NCBI RefSeq assembly: GCF_036812735.1
Contig: NZ_CP117523.1
Location: 1,798,001 to 1,862,000, forward strand
From: Terrisporobacter glycolicus ATCC 14880 = DSM 1288
GTDB taxonomy: Bacteria > Bacillota > Clostridia > Peptostreptococcales > Peptostreptococcaceae
Reading direction: 5' to 3'
Length of the DNA stretch: 64,000 nucleotides
Every line of letters starts with the position of its first letter. The first letter of the stretch is position 1. Below are positions 8,571 to 17,613 of the stretch, piece after piece. The translations under genes were made by a program, and so were the position numbers. The notes under the pieces were generated by a model that saw nothing but the letters and a program-made list of their open reading frames with translations, was not told the origin of the DNA and searched no databases.

Positions 8571-8762
8571 CTATATGAACTTACAGCACACAATATATTC
8601 TTCATCTTTACCATTATTATCGATTATTACTAAATACTCTTTATAATGGGCATTATGTGGCTTCAAAAATTCACAAGACTTAACTAAATCATGATCTTCC
8701 AAATACAATAACTCATTATCTTTTAAAAACTTTCTATTTATTAGTTTCATTATTTCTTCCAC
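8571..8762 (-). CDS. Hypothetical protein, 63 residues
   Basis: Unrecognised small cytosolic protein starting VEEIMKLINRKFL. I use GTG 8762 because AGGAGG is 7 bases upstream; an internal ATG at 8750 is also possible. The C-terminal half (EYLVIIDNNGKDEEYIVCCKF) looks like a two-stranded beta hairpin with paired cysteines. It is a single gene with about 90 bases to its minus-strand neighbour. Confidence 0.5.
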   Translation of the reverse strand: MEEIMKLINRKFLKDNELLYLEDHDLVKSCEFLKPHNAHYKEYLVIIDNNGKDEEYIVCCKFI

Positions 8763-8935
8763 AAAATCACCTCCTAAAAAATAGATACCCAATATTTTAC
8801 TAATCTAATAATTTAAGATTAAACTTTATTAAATAAATTAGTAGGGATATGTAAGAAGAAATAATAGAAAAATAATATAATAATTTCATTTCAGTTGTAA
8901 AAAATAACACTGTGTTTAAAGTGTTGATATATAAT

Positions 8936-8997
8936 TTAACATTTTCTTAACAATTATTTAACCTTTCCTTAACCAAATAAGTCAAAAAATGTATTAT
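8936..8997 (+). promoter_or_regulatory. Pho-box promoter: four TTAAC(A/C) repeats at exact 11-bp spacing
   Basis: TTAACA at 8936 and 8947, then TTAACC at 8958 and 8969, give four direct repeats each 11 bases apart, matching the PhoP box of Firmicutes (TTAACA-like hexamers with 5-base gaps). A TATTAT at 8992-8997 could be the -10 element. The downstream gene is a phosphate transporter, as expected for phosphate-starvation control. The stretch from 8793 to 9131 holds no other gene. Confidence 0.8.
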
Positions 8998-9131
8998 TAT
9001 TTCATAGGAACTTAAATGTTTATTAAATATTTGTTAAATGGCAAAAATAATTGTTAAATATGTATGACAAGATAAAATTGTACATAAAAGCAGATAATAA
9101 TCACTAGATATAACTTAAGGAGGAAATTATT

Positions 9132-10739
9132 TTGGAAATAGCAATAAGTCTATTAGGTGGCTTAGGTTTATTCTTATATGGAATGAATTTAATGGCAGAA
9201 GGTTTACAAAAAGCAGCAGGAGAAAAATTAAAAAAAATAGTTGAAAAGTTAACTAGCAATGTGGTTATGGGTGTTCTAGTAGGAACAGTAGTAACAGGAA
9301 TTATACAAAGTTCATCAGCATCAACAGTTATGGTTGTTGGTTTTGTTAATGCTGGTATTATGACTTTAAGCCAAGCAATAGGTGTAATAATGGGAGCTAA
9401 TATAGGAACAACTGTTACAGCTCAATTGGTATCATTTAAATTAGAATCAATAGCACCAATTGCACTTGGAATAGGTATAATACTATATTTATTTAGTAAA
9501 AAACAAAAAACTAAAGAATTAGCAACTATACTTTTAGGATTTGGTATTTTATTTACAGGTATGGAATTTATGAAAGATGCTGTTAAACCTTTAGCTGAAT
9601 ACCAAGGATTTAGAGATGCATTCATTTACTTTGGTAAACATCCAGTTCTAGGAATTCTTGCAGGATTTGCAATAACAGGGATAATACAAAGCTCTTCAGC
9701 ATCTATGGGTATGCTTATAGCTCTAGCATCACAAGGTTTAATACCACTTAGTGCAGCACTTCCAATATTATATGGAGACAATATAGGAACTTGTGTTACT
9801 TCATTATTATCAAGTATAGGTGCATCTAGAAATGCTAAACGTGCAGCAATAATGCACTTAACCTTTAACGTGATAGGAACAATAATATTTATGTTAATAT
9901 TAGGTAAACCAATAAGCATGGTTGTTCAGTATTTAGATCCAAATGATGCAGCTAGACAAATAGCAAATGCACATACTATATTCAACGTAGTAAATGTATT
10001 AATCTTATTACCATTTGCAAAATATATAGTAAAAATAGTATTAAAACTTATGCCAATAACTGAAGAGGAAAGTTAAGCATCAGTTAAAACTAAATATTTA
10101 GATGAAAGAATACTTCAAACTCCATCTATAGCTCTTGGAAATACAGTAAAAGAAGTTCTAAGAATGGGTGAAAAAGCAAACTATGCACTAGAATCCTCTA
10201 TAGATTCTTTATTAAATAAATCAACAGATTCTATTCAAAAAACAGAAAAACATGAAGAGACTGTAAACATATTACAAAAAGAAATATTAAATTATTTACT
10301 AAAACTATCTAAATCATCATTAAGTGATGATGAAAGAAGTAAGGTTGACTTATTATTCAACACAGTTAATGATATTGAAAGAGTATCTGACCATGCTGAA
10401 AATATATCTGAATTATCTAAAATAGCCATAGATAAAGACTTAGAATTCTCTAAAAATGCTATTGAAGAAATGACTAACATATACACTAAAGCGCAAGAAA
10501 ACTTCAAAGCTTCATTAAATTGTTTAGCAGAAAATAATAAAAATGGTGTAGCTGAAATTTATAAAGTAGAAGACGAAGTAGATGCTCTTAATAAACTTTA
10601 CAAGAAAACTCATATGGAAAGATTAAATGAAGGAAAATGTACAATTGATTCTGGAGTACTATTCTTAGATTTATTAACAAATTTAGAAAGAGTATCAGAT
10701 CATGCATGTAATATAGCTAATCAAGTTGAAGCAAACTAA
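9132..10739 (+). pseudogene. Na/Pi cotransporter with PhoU-like tail, interrupted by an in-frame TAA
   Basis: The first frame (9132-10076, TTG start 8 bases after AAGGAGG) encodes a type II Na/phosphate cotransporter domain with two inverted QSSSAS repeats (TGIIQSSSAST and TGIIQSSSASM). After TAA 10074-10076 the same frame continues without shift through SVKTKYLDERILQTPSIALGN into a PhoU-like helical domain ending at 10739, with the ERVSDHAENI and ERVSDHACNI repeats. One base change, for example AAA to TAA, would explain it. The two parts could still be made separately from ATG 10164, but no good ribosome site precedes it. Confidence 0.85.
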
Positions 10740-10740
10740 A

Positions 10741-10772
10741 AAAAGTTGTCTCTTAGGAGACAACTTTTTTAT
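10741..10772 (+). terminator. Intrinsic terminator after the Na/Pi cotransporter
   Basis: Stem AAAAGTTGTCTC (10741-10752) with GAGACAACTTTT (10757-10768), four-base loop, T tail. Confidence 0.9.
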
Positions 10773-10785
10773 TTACTGGATTAAT

Positions 10786-11058
10786 TTATTGAATTTTAAT
10801 TTTTATTAAATCACCATTATATCTTTCTAAATTAAGAATTTCTCCTGTTAGGTTGTAATTAAAAGAGTCTAAAAGAGATTTTATCATTTTTTGTGTATCA
10901 ACTATTTCTTCCTCAAATATAAAAAAATTCAAGGCATTGTTTTTTATTAGTTTTTTTACAAACTCCACAGGTAAATTTAGTTTAACCTTATCACCTGTAT
11001 GAGAGTTTATATTTATGATAACTAATCTATCATTATAGTTTTTTATGGTAGATGCCAT
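10786..11058 (-). CDS. Hypothetical protein resembling the LiaX/YvlB-type SHOCT-like domain
   Basis: A 90-residue protein with a GDKVKLNLPVEFVKKLIKN segment and a C-terminal TGEILNLERYNGDLIKIKI hairpin. This order (amphipathic strand-helix, then GxIxxxxxxxGxxVxIxI) recalls the short domain found in YvlB/LiaX-like envelope-stress proteins, but the match is by eye only. AAAGGAGG lies upstream of the ATG. It is a single gene between convergent and divergent neighbours. Function unknown. Confidence 0.5.
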   Translation of the reverse strand: MASTIKNYNDRLVIININSHTGDKVKLNLPVEFVKKLIKNNALNFFIFEEEIVDTQKMIKSLLDSFNYNLTGEILNLERYNGDLIKIKIQ

Positions 11059-11212
11059 ATTTATCCTCCTTTTATATAGAAAACCTTTATCTATCTATTT
11101 ATTAATTTATATTCATAGACTTACTGATTTTATAACAAAATATAAATACTTAAAAAATAAATAAAAGTGTGCTAGAATTAATTGTTAACATTTTTTTAAG
11201 GAGTGTGAGTTA

Positions 11213-11953
11213 GTGTTTAATTATATTAAATTTGCATTATTTCAAATTTTTGGATTCATATTATCTATACCAGAACTAATAAAAATAAAGTACAATGAAA
11301 AAAAATACAGTAGTATTGAAAAATTTAGATTTGTAAAGAATCATGCAAAAAGATCTCTTAATTTAGTCAAAATAAAGATAAAAATTACAGGTAAAGAAAA
11401 AGTGCCTAAAGAAGACGTCTTATTTGTATCAAATCATGCAAGTATGTTAGATAGTTATATTTTAGTTTCTAGCATAGCAAAACCAGTGGGTGTTATAATA
11501 GCTGATGTACCTACGTGGAGGCATATACCAATTGTTAGCCATTGGCTAAATATAATGAAGTGTGTTTTTATAAATAGAGAAAATAATAGAGAAGGTATGA
11601 AAAGTATAATTAAAGCCTCAGAGAATATAAAGAGCGGGCAAAGCATGGCAGTTTTTCCTGAAGGAGATTTGACTTGGGTAAAAGATCCTAATGTTTTAGT
11701 TTCTGATTTTAAAGCTGGGTCTCTAAAAATTGCATATAAGGCAAAATGCCCTATAGTTCCCATGGTAATAAAAAACTCTAGAAGTACTTATGAAGGCTAT
11801 GAGCCAGTGGGTAAAATTCATTCAGGAAGTGTAGAAGTTGAGTACTTAGACCCTATATATGATCATATTGAAAATCCAAGAATTAAAACAGTAGTATTGG
11901 CAGAAATAATAAAAGAAAAAATGATTGCTGCTATGGAAAAGAAGATAAATTAA
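11213..11953 (+). CDS. plsC: 1-acyl-sn-glycerol-3-phosphate acyltransferase
   Basis: A 246-residue membrane-associated acyltransferase of phospholipid synthesis. The catalytic HX4D is NHASMLD (His75, Asp80), with the FINREN arginine motif, the FPEGD motif and a later PIVPMVIKNS segment, all in the PlsC order. The start is GTG 11213, with AAGGAG 9 bases upstream. One N-terminal hydrophobic segment precedes the domain. The family adds the second acyl chain to lysophosphatidic acid. It is followed by its own terminator. Confidence 0.92.
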   Translation: MFNYIKFALFQIFGFILSIPELIKIKYNEKKYSSIEKFRFVKNHAKRSLNLVKIKIKITGKEKVPKEDVLFVSNHASMLDSYILVSSIAKPVGVIIADVPTWRHIPIVSHWLNIMKCVFINRENNREGMKSIIKASENIKSGQSMAVFPEGDLTWVKDPNVLVSDFKAGSLKIAYKAKCPIVPMVIKNSRSTYEGYEPVGKIHSGSVEVEYLDPIYDHIENPRIKTVVLAEIIKEKMIAAMEKKIN

Positions 11954-11983
11954 AAAAAGAGAGGGTAACCTCTCTTTTTTATA
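11952..11983 (+). terminator. Intrinsic terminator after plsC
   Basis: Stem AAAGAGAGG with CCTCTCTTT around GTAA, followed by a T run. Confidence 0.85.
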
Positions 11984-11985
11984 TA

Positions 11986-12294
11986 CTAATGTTTAAGTCT
12001 AAATGTATCACAAACTGCATTTTTCATATTAATAAGAATGTGATTTGCATTGCAAGCACCTTGAATATTATATGTACAGTTTTTGGCGCTACAAGAAATG
12101 TTTTGAGTATTAGTTAGTGTACTATCACTTACACTACTTGTAAAATTAGCCTCTGCTTTATTTATGAAACTTTCACAGTAAGTTTCTGGAGTAACAGTGG
12201 CTTCAAAGCCTTCTACTTTTATATGTGAAGCATAACAATAACCAGATTTATTATAAGCACAATTTGAAACAAGGCAATTTAAATTGCTATTCAT
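11986..12294 (-). CDS. Protein with two DUF1540 domains
   Basis: A 102-residue protein with two copies of a four-cysteine unit: residues about 7-40 (CLVSNCAYNKSGYCYASHI, then YCESF) and about 68-100 (CSAKNCTYNIQGACNANHI, then CDTF). This is the DUF1540 pattern of clostridial proteins, presumed metal binding but without proven function. The linker is Ser/Thr/Asn rich. AAGGAGG supports the ATG at 12294. It stands alone, convergent with plsC. Confidence 0.88.
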   Translation of the reverse strand: MNSNLNCLVSNCAYNKSGYCYASHIKVEGFEATVTPETYCESFINKAEANFTSSVSDSTLTNTQNISCSAKNCTYNIQGACNANHILINMKNAVCDTFRLKH

Positions 12295-12456
12295 AATGTA
12301 CCTCCTTAATAATATTTACTTTACTATTATTATTATGATATTTTTTATAAATTTAATACAAATATGATAATTTAAGGTATCTTATAATTAAAAATAAAGT
12401 TAATTAGTAAAAGAATTAACTAAGTAGTATGATAAGATTTCTTATGGAAATTTGGT

Positions 12457-13659
12457 TTAGGTAAGAATATTAATAAAAAATAGAATACATGGAATACTGA
12501 AAATATCTAATAAAAAAGCTGCAACTAAGGGAACCACTAAATAGGCACTTTGACTATGTCCATATTTATTAGTTATTGACCCCATATTAGCCAAAGCATT
12601 AGGCGTTGCTCCCAGACCGTGACCCAACATACCGCTTATCATTACTGCAGCGTCGTAATCTTTCCCCAGTGCCCTAAAAGCAAGTGTAGTAGTAAATATA
12701 ACAATAAATATTACTTGGCAAATTACTATAAAAACTATAGGTCCAAATAAACTAGACAAAGTGAAAAAGTCAATACTCATAAGTGCCATAGTTAAAAACA
12801 TTCCAAGGGATAATTCTTGTAAAAAATTTAGTAGTTTAAAATTCATTATCATAATTTTGGTTTTATCGTTAAAATTTCTAAATAATACTGCAATAAAAAT
12901 ACACCCCACAATATTTGGTACCACTATATGAAAATATACATTAACAATGTTTGCTAAAGCACTACCAATACTCATGGAAACTAAAACGATTAAAATTTGT
13001 TCAAAGAATAAAGTGTCGTTAATATCTAAAATAGAAGTATTACTTTTTATTACAGAAGATTTATTTTTTTTATGTATATTAGAAGACTTTAAATGATATT
13101 TTTCAATTAAGATCTTGGTAACAGGGCCTCCAATTATTCCACCCATAATTAAGCCTAAAGTAGCAGAAGCAAATCCTACGCTACAAGCATTAGTCACACC
13201 TAAAGATTCTAAAGTCCTTCCAAAAGCCAAAGAATAACCATGTCCACCTTCCATAGATATACTGCCGCACATTAAACCTAAAAGAGGGTTAATATCTAAA
13301 AGTTTTGATGAAACAAAAGTTATTATATTTTGAGAAAATCCTAAAAGGGCACATAATAACCAATAAATAATTAAAACTTTTCCTCCCTTTCTTAATAACT
13401 TAAAACTCACATTTAATCCTACTATTGTGAAGAAAAATGACATAAAATATGGCATAAGAAGAGTATTCATAGATACATTTACTATTTTAAAATATTCTAA
13501 AATAAAAACAAATAATGAAAATGTAAGACCACCTACAACGGGAGAAGGAATACATAATTTGTTAAGTATGTAGATTTTATTAGTAAGAAAATTACCAAAT
13601 AAATATAGAACAATGGATAATATTAAAGTGCTTACTATGTTTAAATCTAGGTTATACAT
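12457..13659 (-). CDS. gltS: GltS-family sodium/glutamate symporter
   Basis: A 400-residue membrane protein with about 11-12 segments. The two re-entrant loop motifs of the family are visible: SMEGGHGYSLAFG near residue 135 and SGMLGHGLGATPNALANM near 345. GltS imports glutamate with sodium. The neighbouring AraC-type regulator is upstream on the same strand with a hairpin between, so it may control this gene. No glutamate metabolism gene is adjacent. Confidence 0.88.
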   Translation of the reverse strand: MYNLDLNIVSTLILSIVLYLFGNFLTNKIYILNKLCIPSPVVGGLTFSLFVFILEYFKIVNVSMNTLLMPYFMSFFFTIVGLNVSFKLLRKGGKVLIIYWLLCALLGFSQNIITFVSSKLLDINPLLGLMCGSISMEGGHGYSLAFGRTLESLGVTNACSVGFASATLGLIMGGIIGGPVTKILIEKYHLKSSNIHKKNKSSVIKSNTSILDINDTLFFEQILIVLVSMSIGSALANIVNVYFHIVVPNIVGCIFIAVLFRNFNDKTKIMIMNFKLLNFLQELSLGMFLTMALMSIDFFTLSSLFGPIVFIVICQVIFIVIFTTTLAFRALGKDYDAAVMISGMLGHGLGATPNALANMGSITNKYGHSQSAYLVVPLVAAFLLDIFSIPCILFFINILT

Positions 13660-13690
13660 CTTTTCACCTACCTTTATATACCAAATTATT

Positions 13691-13718
13691 TAAAGACGTT
13701 GATTTATCAACGTCTTTA
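13691..13718 (-). terminator. Hairpin between the AraC regulator and gltS
   Basis: Perfect 13-bp arms TAAAGACGTTGAT (13691-13703) and ATCAACGTCTTTA (13706-13718) with a two-base gap. It fits a terminator for the AraC gene, though the T run is short; it could also be an operator for gltS. Confidence 0.6.
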
Positions 13719-13782
13719 AATTTAAAATATTACTGTATACAATTAAAAGAAAATATTTATAGATTATATTCTAAAGATGATG

Positions 13783-14505
13783 CTAATATACTTGATTTTT
13801 AAGAGAAACAAGGGCTTTTCTATACGCTGATGGAGTTTGATTTGTTATTTTTTTAAAAACAATTGTATAATAGTTTTGATTAGTAAAACCAACCTCTAAA
13901 GCAACGTCTAATAAAGATAGGCTAGAATCCTCTAACAACTTTTTACTTTTTTCCACTCTAAAGTAATTTAAAAAGTTAGAAAAGGTCTGATTTGTTGATT
14001 TTTTAAATAAGTTACAAAAATAAGACTTATTTATACTTAGTTTTTCACATAAATCATCTATGGATATATCTTCGTTGTAATACTTATGTATATGATGTAT
14101 TGCTTTTCTAACATATATATTATAAGAACGACTATTAACGTCATAAATAAGATTATTTTCAATTATTTTACATAGTATACACTCTATATATTCAAAACAA
14201 GTAGCAGGTTTATAACAAACTAACTTATTAGAACTATCTGTTGATATAGGGCCTAGTATAAACAAAACATTACAAGCATCTGTAATAATATAGTGAATAT
14301 CATTATCAATAGATAGGGTATAAATATCTTTGTTACTATTCATTTCATTTAATATAAAGTCATTTATTTTATTTTTGGGGTATATTTCATCTAAATAATC
14401 ATTGTATCCAAATTTATAGATTTCACTATATTCTTTAGATATTGCTTTAATAGGAATATTACAGCAATTATAAAATGTTTCTGAGATATAATTTATATTT
14501 AACAT
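13783..14505 (-). CDS. AraC-family transcriptional regulator
   Basis: A 240-residue regulator. The last 100 residues (about 135-235) contain two helix-turn-helix units in AraC/XylS order: ISIDDLCEKLSINKSYFCNLFKK and LLDVALEVGFTNQNYYTIVFKK, closed by TPSAYRK. The N-terminal 120 residues are an unrecognised sensor domain with several cysteines (NCCNIP, DACNVL, CILCKII), which could sense redox or a small molecule. It lies upstream of gltS on the same strand. Confidence 0.88.
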   Translation of the reverse strand: MLNINYISETFYNCCNIPIKAISKEYSEIYKFGYNDYLDEIYPKNKINDFILNEMNSNKDIYTLSIDNDIHYIITDACNVLFILGPISTDSSNKLVCYKPATCFEYIECILCKIIENNLIYDVNSRSYNIYVRKAIHHIHKYYNEDISIDDLCEKLSINKSYFCNLFKKSTNQTFSNFLNYFRVEKSKKLLEDSSLSLLDVALEVGFTNQNYYTIVFKKITNQTPSAYRKALVSLKNQVY

Positions 14506-14782
14506 CTTATTTTACTCCTTAATTCTAGTATAAATTTAATGCCAATATATTAATAAATAAAAAAATATGGACATAATAGAATATTATTATCAATTATAAT
14601 TAATTTACAAATGAGAACAACTATCACATATAATATTAAATAAAAATAATAAATTTGTCAATGAAAATAGGAGGTAAAAGACTAAGTAAATAGATTAGAT
14701 ATTTTTATTTGCAATCCATTTTACTAATACTTATGCAATATGATAATATAAGTTTATATATTATGACAAAATGAGGTGTAAG

Positions 14783-16768
14783 ATGAATAAAATAATCGGT
14801 ATTTTGGCTCATGTTGATAGTGGAAAAACTACTTTATGTGAGCAAATACTTTATCATACGAATTCCATAAGAAAAAGGGGAAGGGTGGATCATAAAGATT
14901 CATACTTTGATAATAATCATATAGAAAGACAAAGAGGTATTACCGTATTTTCTAAGGAAGGATACTTTAACTACAAAGACTCAAATTACTATTTAATAGA
15001 TACTCCTGGGCACGTGGATTTTAGTCCAGAAATGGAGAGGAGTCTGAAAATGTTAGATTATGCTATTTTAATAGTAAGTGGTGTGGAGAAAGTTCAGTCA
15101 CACAGTGAAACTATATTTAATTATTTGAGAGAACATAATATTCCCACTATTATTTTTGCAAATAAAATGGATAGAGATATATCTAATAAAGATGAGATAA
15201 ATAAAAGTTTAAAAGAAAATTTATCTAAGGATATTTTTGATTTTACAAAAGAGCTAAACAATAATATGAGTGAAGAATTAATAGAATTTATTGCAGAAAA
15301 AGATGAAGAATTATTAGAAAGATTTTTAGATGAAAATTTTGATTATAATCTATGGTTTGAAAGAATTAAATCTTTATTTAATAGTTGTAATATTTATCCT
15401 TGTGTATTTGGTTCAGCTTTATTTGATGAAAATGTAGATAATCTTTTAGAAGTATTGGATTGTTTAAGTGAAACAAATTACCATGAGAATAAAAGTTTTA
15501 CTGGAAAAGTGTATAAAATAAAAACTGAAGAAAACAAACAAAGATTAACATTTATAAAAGTCCTATCAGGTAAATTGAAAATTAAAGATGAACTATGTTA
15601 CAGTGGGCAAAAGCATATATTAAGAGAAAAAGTAAATGAAATAAGAATTTATAAGGGTGATAAATTTATAAGTAGAGATGAAGCTTATGCTGGAGAAATA
15701 GTAGCAATAAAAGGATTAAGTGAAACATATCCTTCAAATTTTATAGTTTCAATCAAAGAAGAGGATAGACTTTCTAAATTAAACACTGAAGAGAGTAACT
15801 TTATTGTGCCAACGCTTGCTACAAAAGTATTATTTGATAAAAGTGTAAATATTAAAGATGTTTACTCATATTTTAAAATTTTAGGGGAAGAAGAAATTTC
15901 GCTAAATCCCATATATAGTGAAGAACTTAAAGAAATAAAGATCAATATAATGGGCAAAATCCAACTTGAAGTTTTAAAAGAAATGATTTTAGAGAGATTT
16001 AACTTAAATGTGGATTTTGGTCCTTGTGAAATTCTATATAAAGAAACTATAAAAGATACAGCCATCGGAATAGGTCATTTTGAACCACTAAGACATTATG
16101 CAGAAGTTGTGCTAAAAATTGAACCAGACAAAAGAAATAGTGGCATAAGTTTTGAAAGTTTAGCTCATGTGGATAATATTACTATAGGTCATCAAAATTT
16201 AGTAAAAACTCATATATTTGAAAGAAATCATAGAGGTATACTTGGTGGTTATGAAGTTACAGATGTAAAAATAACTCTTTTAACTGGAAAAGAACACAAC
16301 AAGCATACTGAAGGTGGAGATTTTAGACAAGCTACCTTTAGAGCTTTAAGACAAGGATTAGAACAAGTAGAGAATATTTTACTAGAACCTTATTATAAGT
16401 TTAAAATAGAAATAGACAATGATTATATGGGAAGAGTAATTTCAGATATTCAAAAAATGAGTGGAAGCTTTAATATTAAAGATTCTAGCAATAATAAGTC
16501 AATAATAAGTGGAAGAGGTCCTGTAAGTGAGTTTATGGATTATCCCCTAGAGTTAATATCCTTTACTAAGGGAAGAGGGCGAATCACTTTTAATTATGAT
16601 GGATACGATGAATGCCACAATAGTGATGAAGTTTTAAAAGATAGAAATTACGATAAAAATAGTGATAAGCTTTATACATCCAATTCCATATTTTGCTCAA
16701 AAGGACAAGGTTATACTGTAAAAGGTGAAGATGTGAGAAATTACATGCACTGCCAGATAAATATATAG
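14783..16768 (+). CDS. TetM-like translation-factor GTPase, probably not a tetracycline determinant
   Basis: A 661-residue EF-G-type GTPase close to the ribosomal protection family. G motifs are intact: AHVDSGKTTL, RQRGITVFS, DTPGHVDF and NKMD. In domain IV, the position where TetM and TetO carry the drug-displacing Ser-Pro-Val loop instead reads EHNKHTEGGDFRQ, so tetracycline protection is not supported. Chromosomal Clostridia often carry such paralogs of unknown role. ATG 14783 has GAGG 6 bases upstream; the frame also opens at 14771. The next gene begins 14 bases later. Confidence 0.8.
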   Translation: MNKIIGILAHVDSGKTTLCEQILYHTNSIRKRGRVDHKDSYFDNNHIERQRGITVFSKEGYFNYKDSNYYLIDTPGHVDFSPEMERSLKMLDYAILIVSGVEKVQSHSETIFNYLREHNIPTIIFANKMDRDISNKDEINKSLKENLSKDIFDFTKELNNNMSEELIEFIAEKDEELLERFLDENFDYNLWFERIKSLFNSCNIYPCVFGSALFDENVDNLLEVLDCLSETNYHENKSFTGKVYKIKTEENKQRLTFIKVLSGKLKIKDELCYSGQKHILREKVNEIRIYKGDKFISRDEAYAGEIVAIKGLSETYPSNFIVSIKEEDRLSKLNTEESNFIVPTLATKVLFDKSVNIKDVYSYFKILGEEEISLNPIYSEELKEIKINIMGKIQLEVLKEMILERFNLNVDFGPCEILYKETIKDTAIGIGHFEPLRHYAEVVLKIEPDKRNSGISFESLAHVDNITIGHQNLVKTHIFERNHRGILGGYEVTDVKITLLTGKEHNKHTEGGDFRQATFRALRQGLEQVENILLEPYYKFKIEIDNDYMGRVISDIQKMSGSFNIKDSSNNKSIISGRGPVSEFMDYPLELISFTKGRGRITFNYDGYDECHNSDEVLKDRNYDKNSDKLYTSNSIFCSKGQGYTVKGEDVRNYMHCQINI

Positions 16769-16782
16769 CTTGGGAGATGAAA

Positions 16783-17562
16783 ATGAGAGAAGAATATAAA
16801 GTACTCCTAGATAATAAAAATAACTCCATTAGTTTTTTATATAAAGAAGAAAATATAGGAGTTAAAGTTGAATATAGAAAAAGAAAGAATATTTCAATTA
16901 GGATAATTCCTAAAAATACTATAGAAATAATTAGTCCAAGATCTGTATCTATTTCATTCTTAAAAAAAGTACTTGAGGAAAAATCATCTTGGATAATGAA
17001 AACTTTAGATAAATTTGAAAATATAGATGAAAGTTTTAAGGAAAGAAAATATATAAATGATGAGATTTTTTACTATTTAGGAGAGGAATATAAACTAAAA
17101 ATAGTTGAGGATAAAAACACTCAAAATAATAAAAAAAATTATTGCTATATAAACATAAAGGATAAAAACTTAATTATTACTACTAACAACAATGAAGGTG
17201 AGTATATTAAAAATGAGCTAAAAAAATGGTATAAGATAGAAAGTGAAAAAATAGTTTTAAAAAGGCTTGAAGAATTAAAAAAAGAAAAGCCGATGATGAA
17301 TAAACTGATTCCCAATATAATTAAAATTAAAGAACAAAAGAAAAGGTGGGGAAGTTGTACGTCTAAAAAAACTATTTATATAAATTCAAGAATTTCCATG
17401 GCAAAAGTTGACGTAATAGACTATATTATTGTTCATGAATTTTCACACTTGGCTCAGATGAATCATTCAAAGGATTTTTATAATCTTGTAGAAGAAATAT
17501 TGCCTGACTTTAGAAAAAGTGAAAAATGGCTTAAAGAAAATTCCTACAAACTTACATTGTAA
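16783..17562 (+). CDS. YgjP-type metallopeptidase-like protein (DUF45, M48-related)
   Basis: A 259-residue protein. The zinc site HEFSH (218-222) is followed by QMNHSKDFYN, and KKRWGSCTSKKTIYIN is the second hallmark of the YgjP/DUF45 family. Members look like zinc peptidases, but the cellular substrate is generally unknown. ATG 16783 is 7 bases after GGGAG; the ATG at 16777 is too close to that site. It follows the TetM-like gene by 14 bases and is probably in the same transcript. Confidence 0.85.
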   Translation: MREEYKVLLDNKNNSISFLYKEENIGVKVEYRKRKNISIRIIPKNTIEIISPRSVSISFLKKVLEEKSSWIMKTLDKFENIDESFKERKYINDEIFYYLGEEYKLKIVEDKNTQNNKKNYCYINIKDKNLIITTNNNEGEYIKNELKKWYKIESEKIVLKRLEELKKEKPMMNKLIPNIIKIKEQKKRWGSCTSKKTIYINSRISMAKVDVIDYIIVHEFSHLAQMNHSKDFYNLVEEILPDFRKSEKWLKENSYKLTL

Positions 17563-17613
17563 TTTTTATATTTTTAATAAAGTAATAATCGTATTATGGA
17601 GGAGGATTACAGA

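Noticed and set aside
8281-8600. yjdF riboswitch upstream of the YjdF-like gene
   Set aside because: Only about 90 bases separate it from the neighbouring gene and no conserved structure was recognised.
9030-9062. Second direct repeat TTGTTAAAT (two copies) after the Pho box
   Set aside because: Simple AT-rich sequence without the 11-bp phasing; no clear role.
14783-16768. Tetracycline resistance gene
   Set aside because: The drug-displacing loop is not conserved; called a TetM-like GTPase of unknown role.
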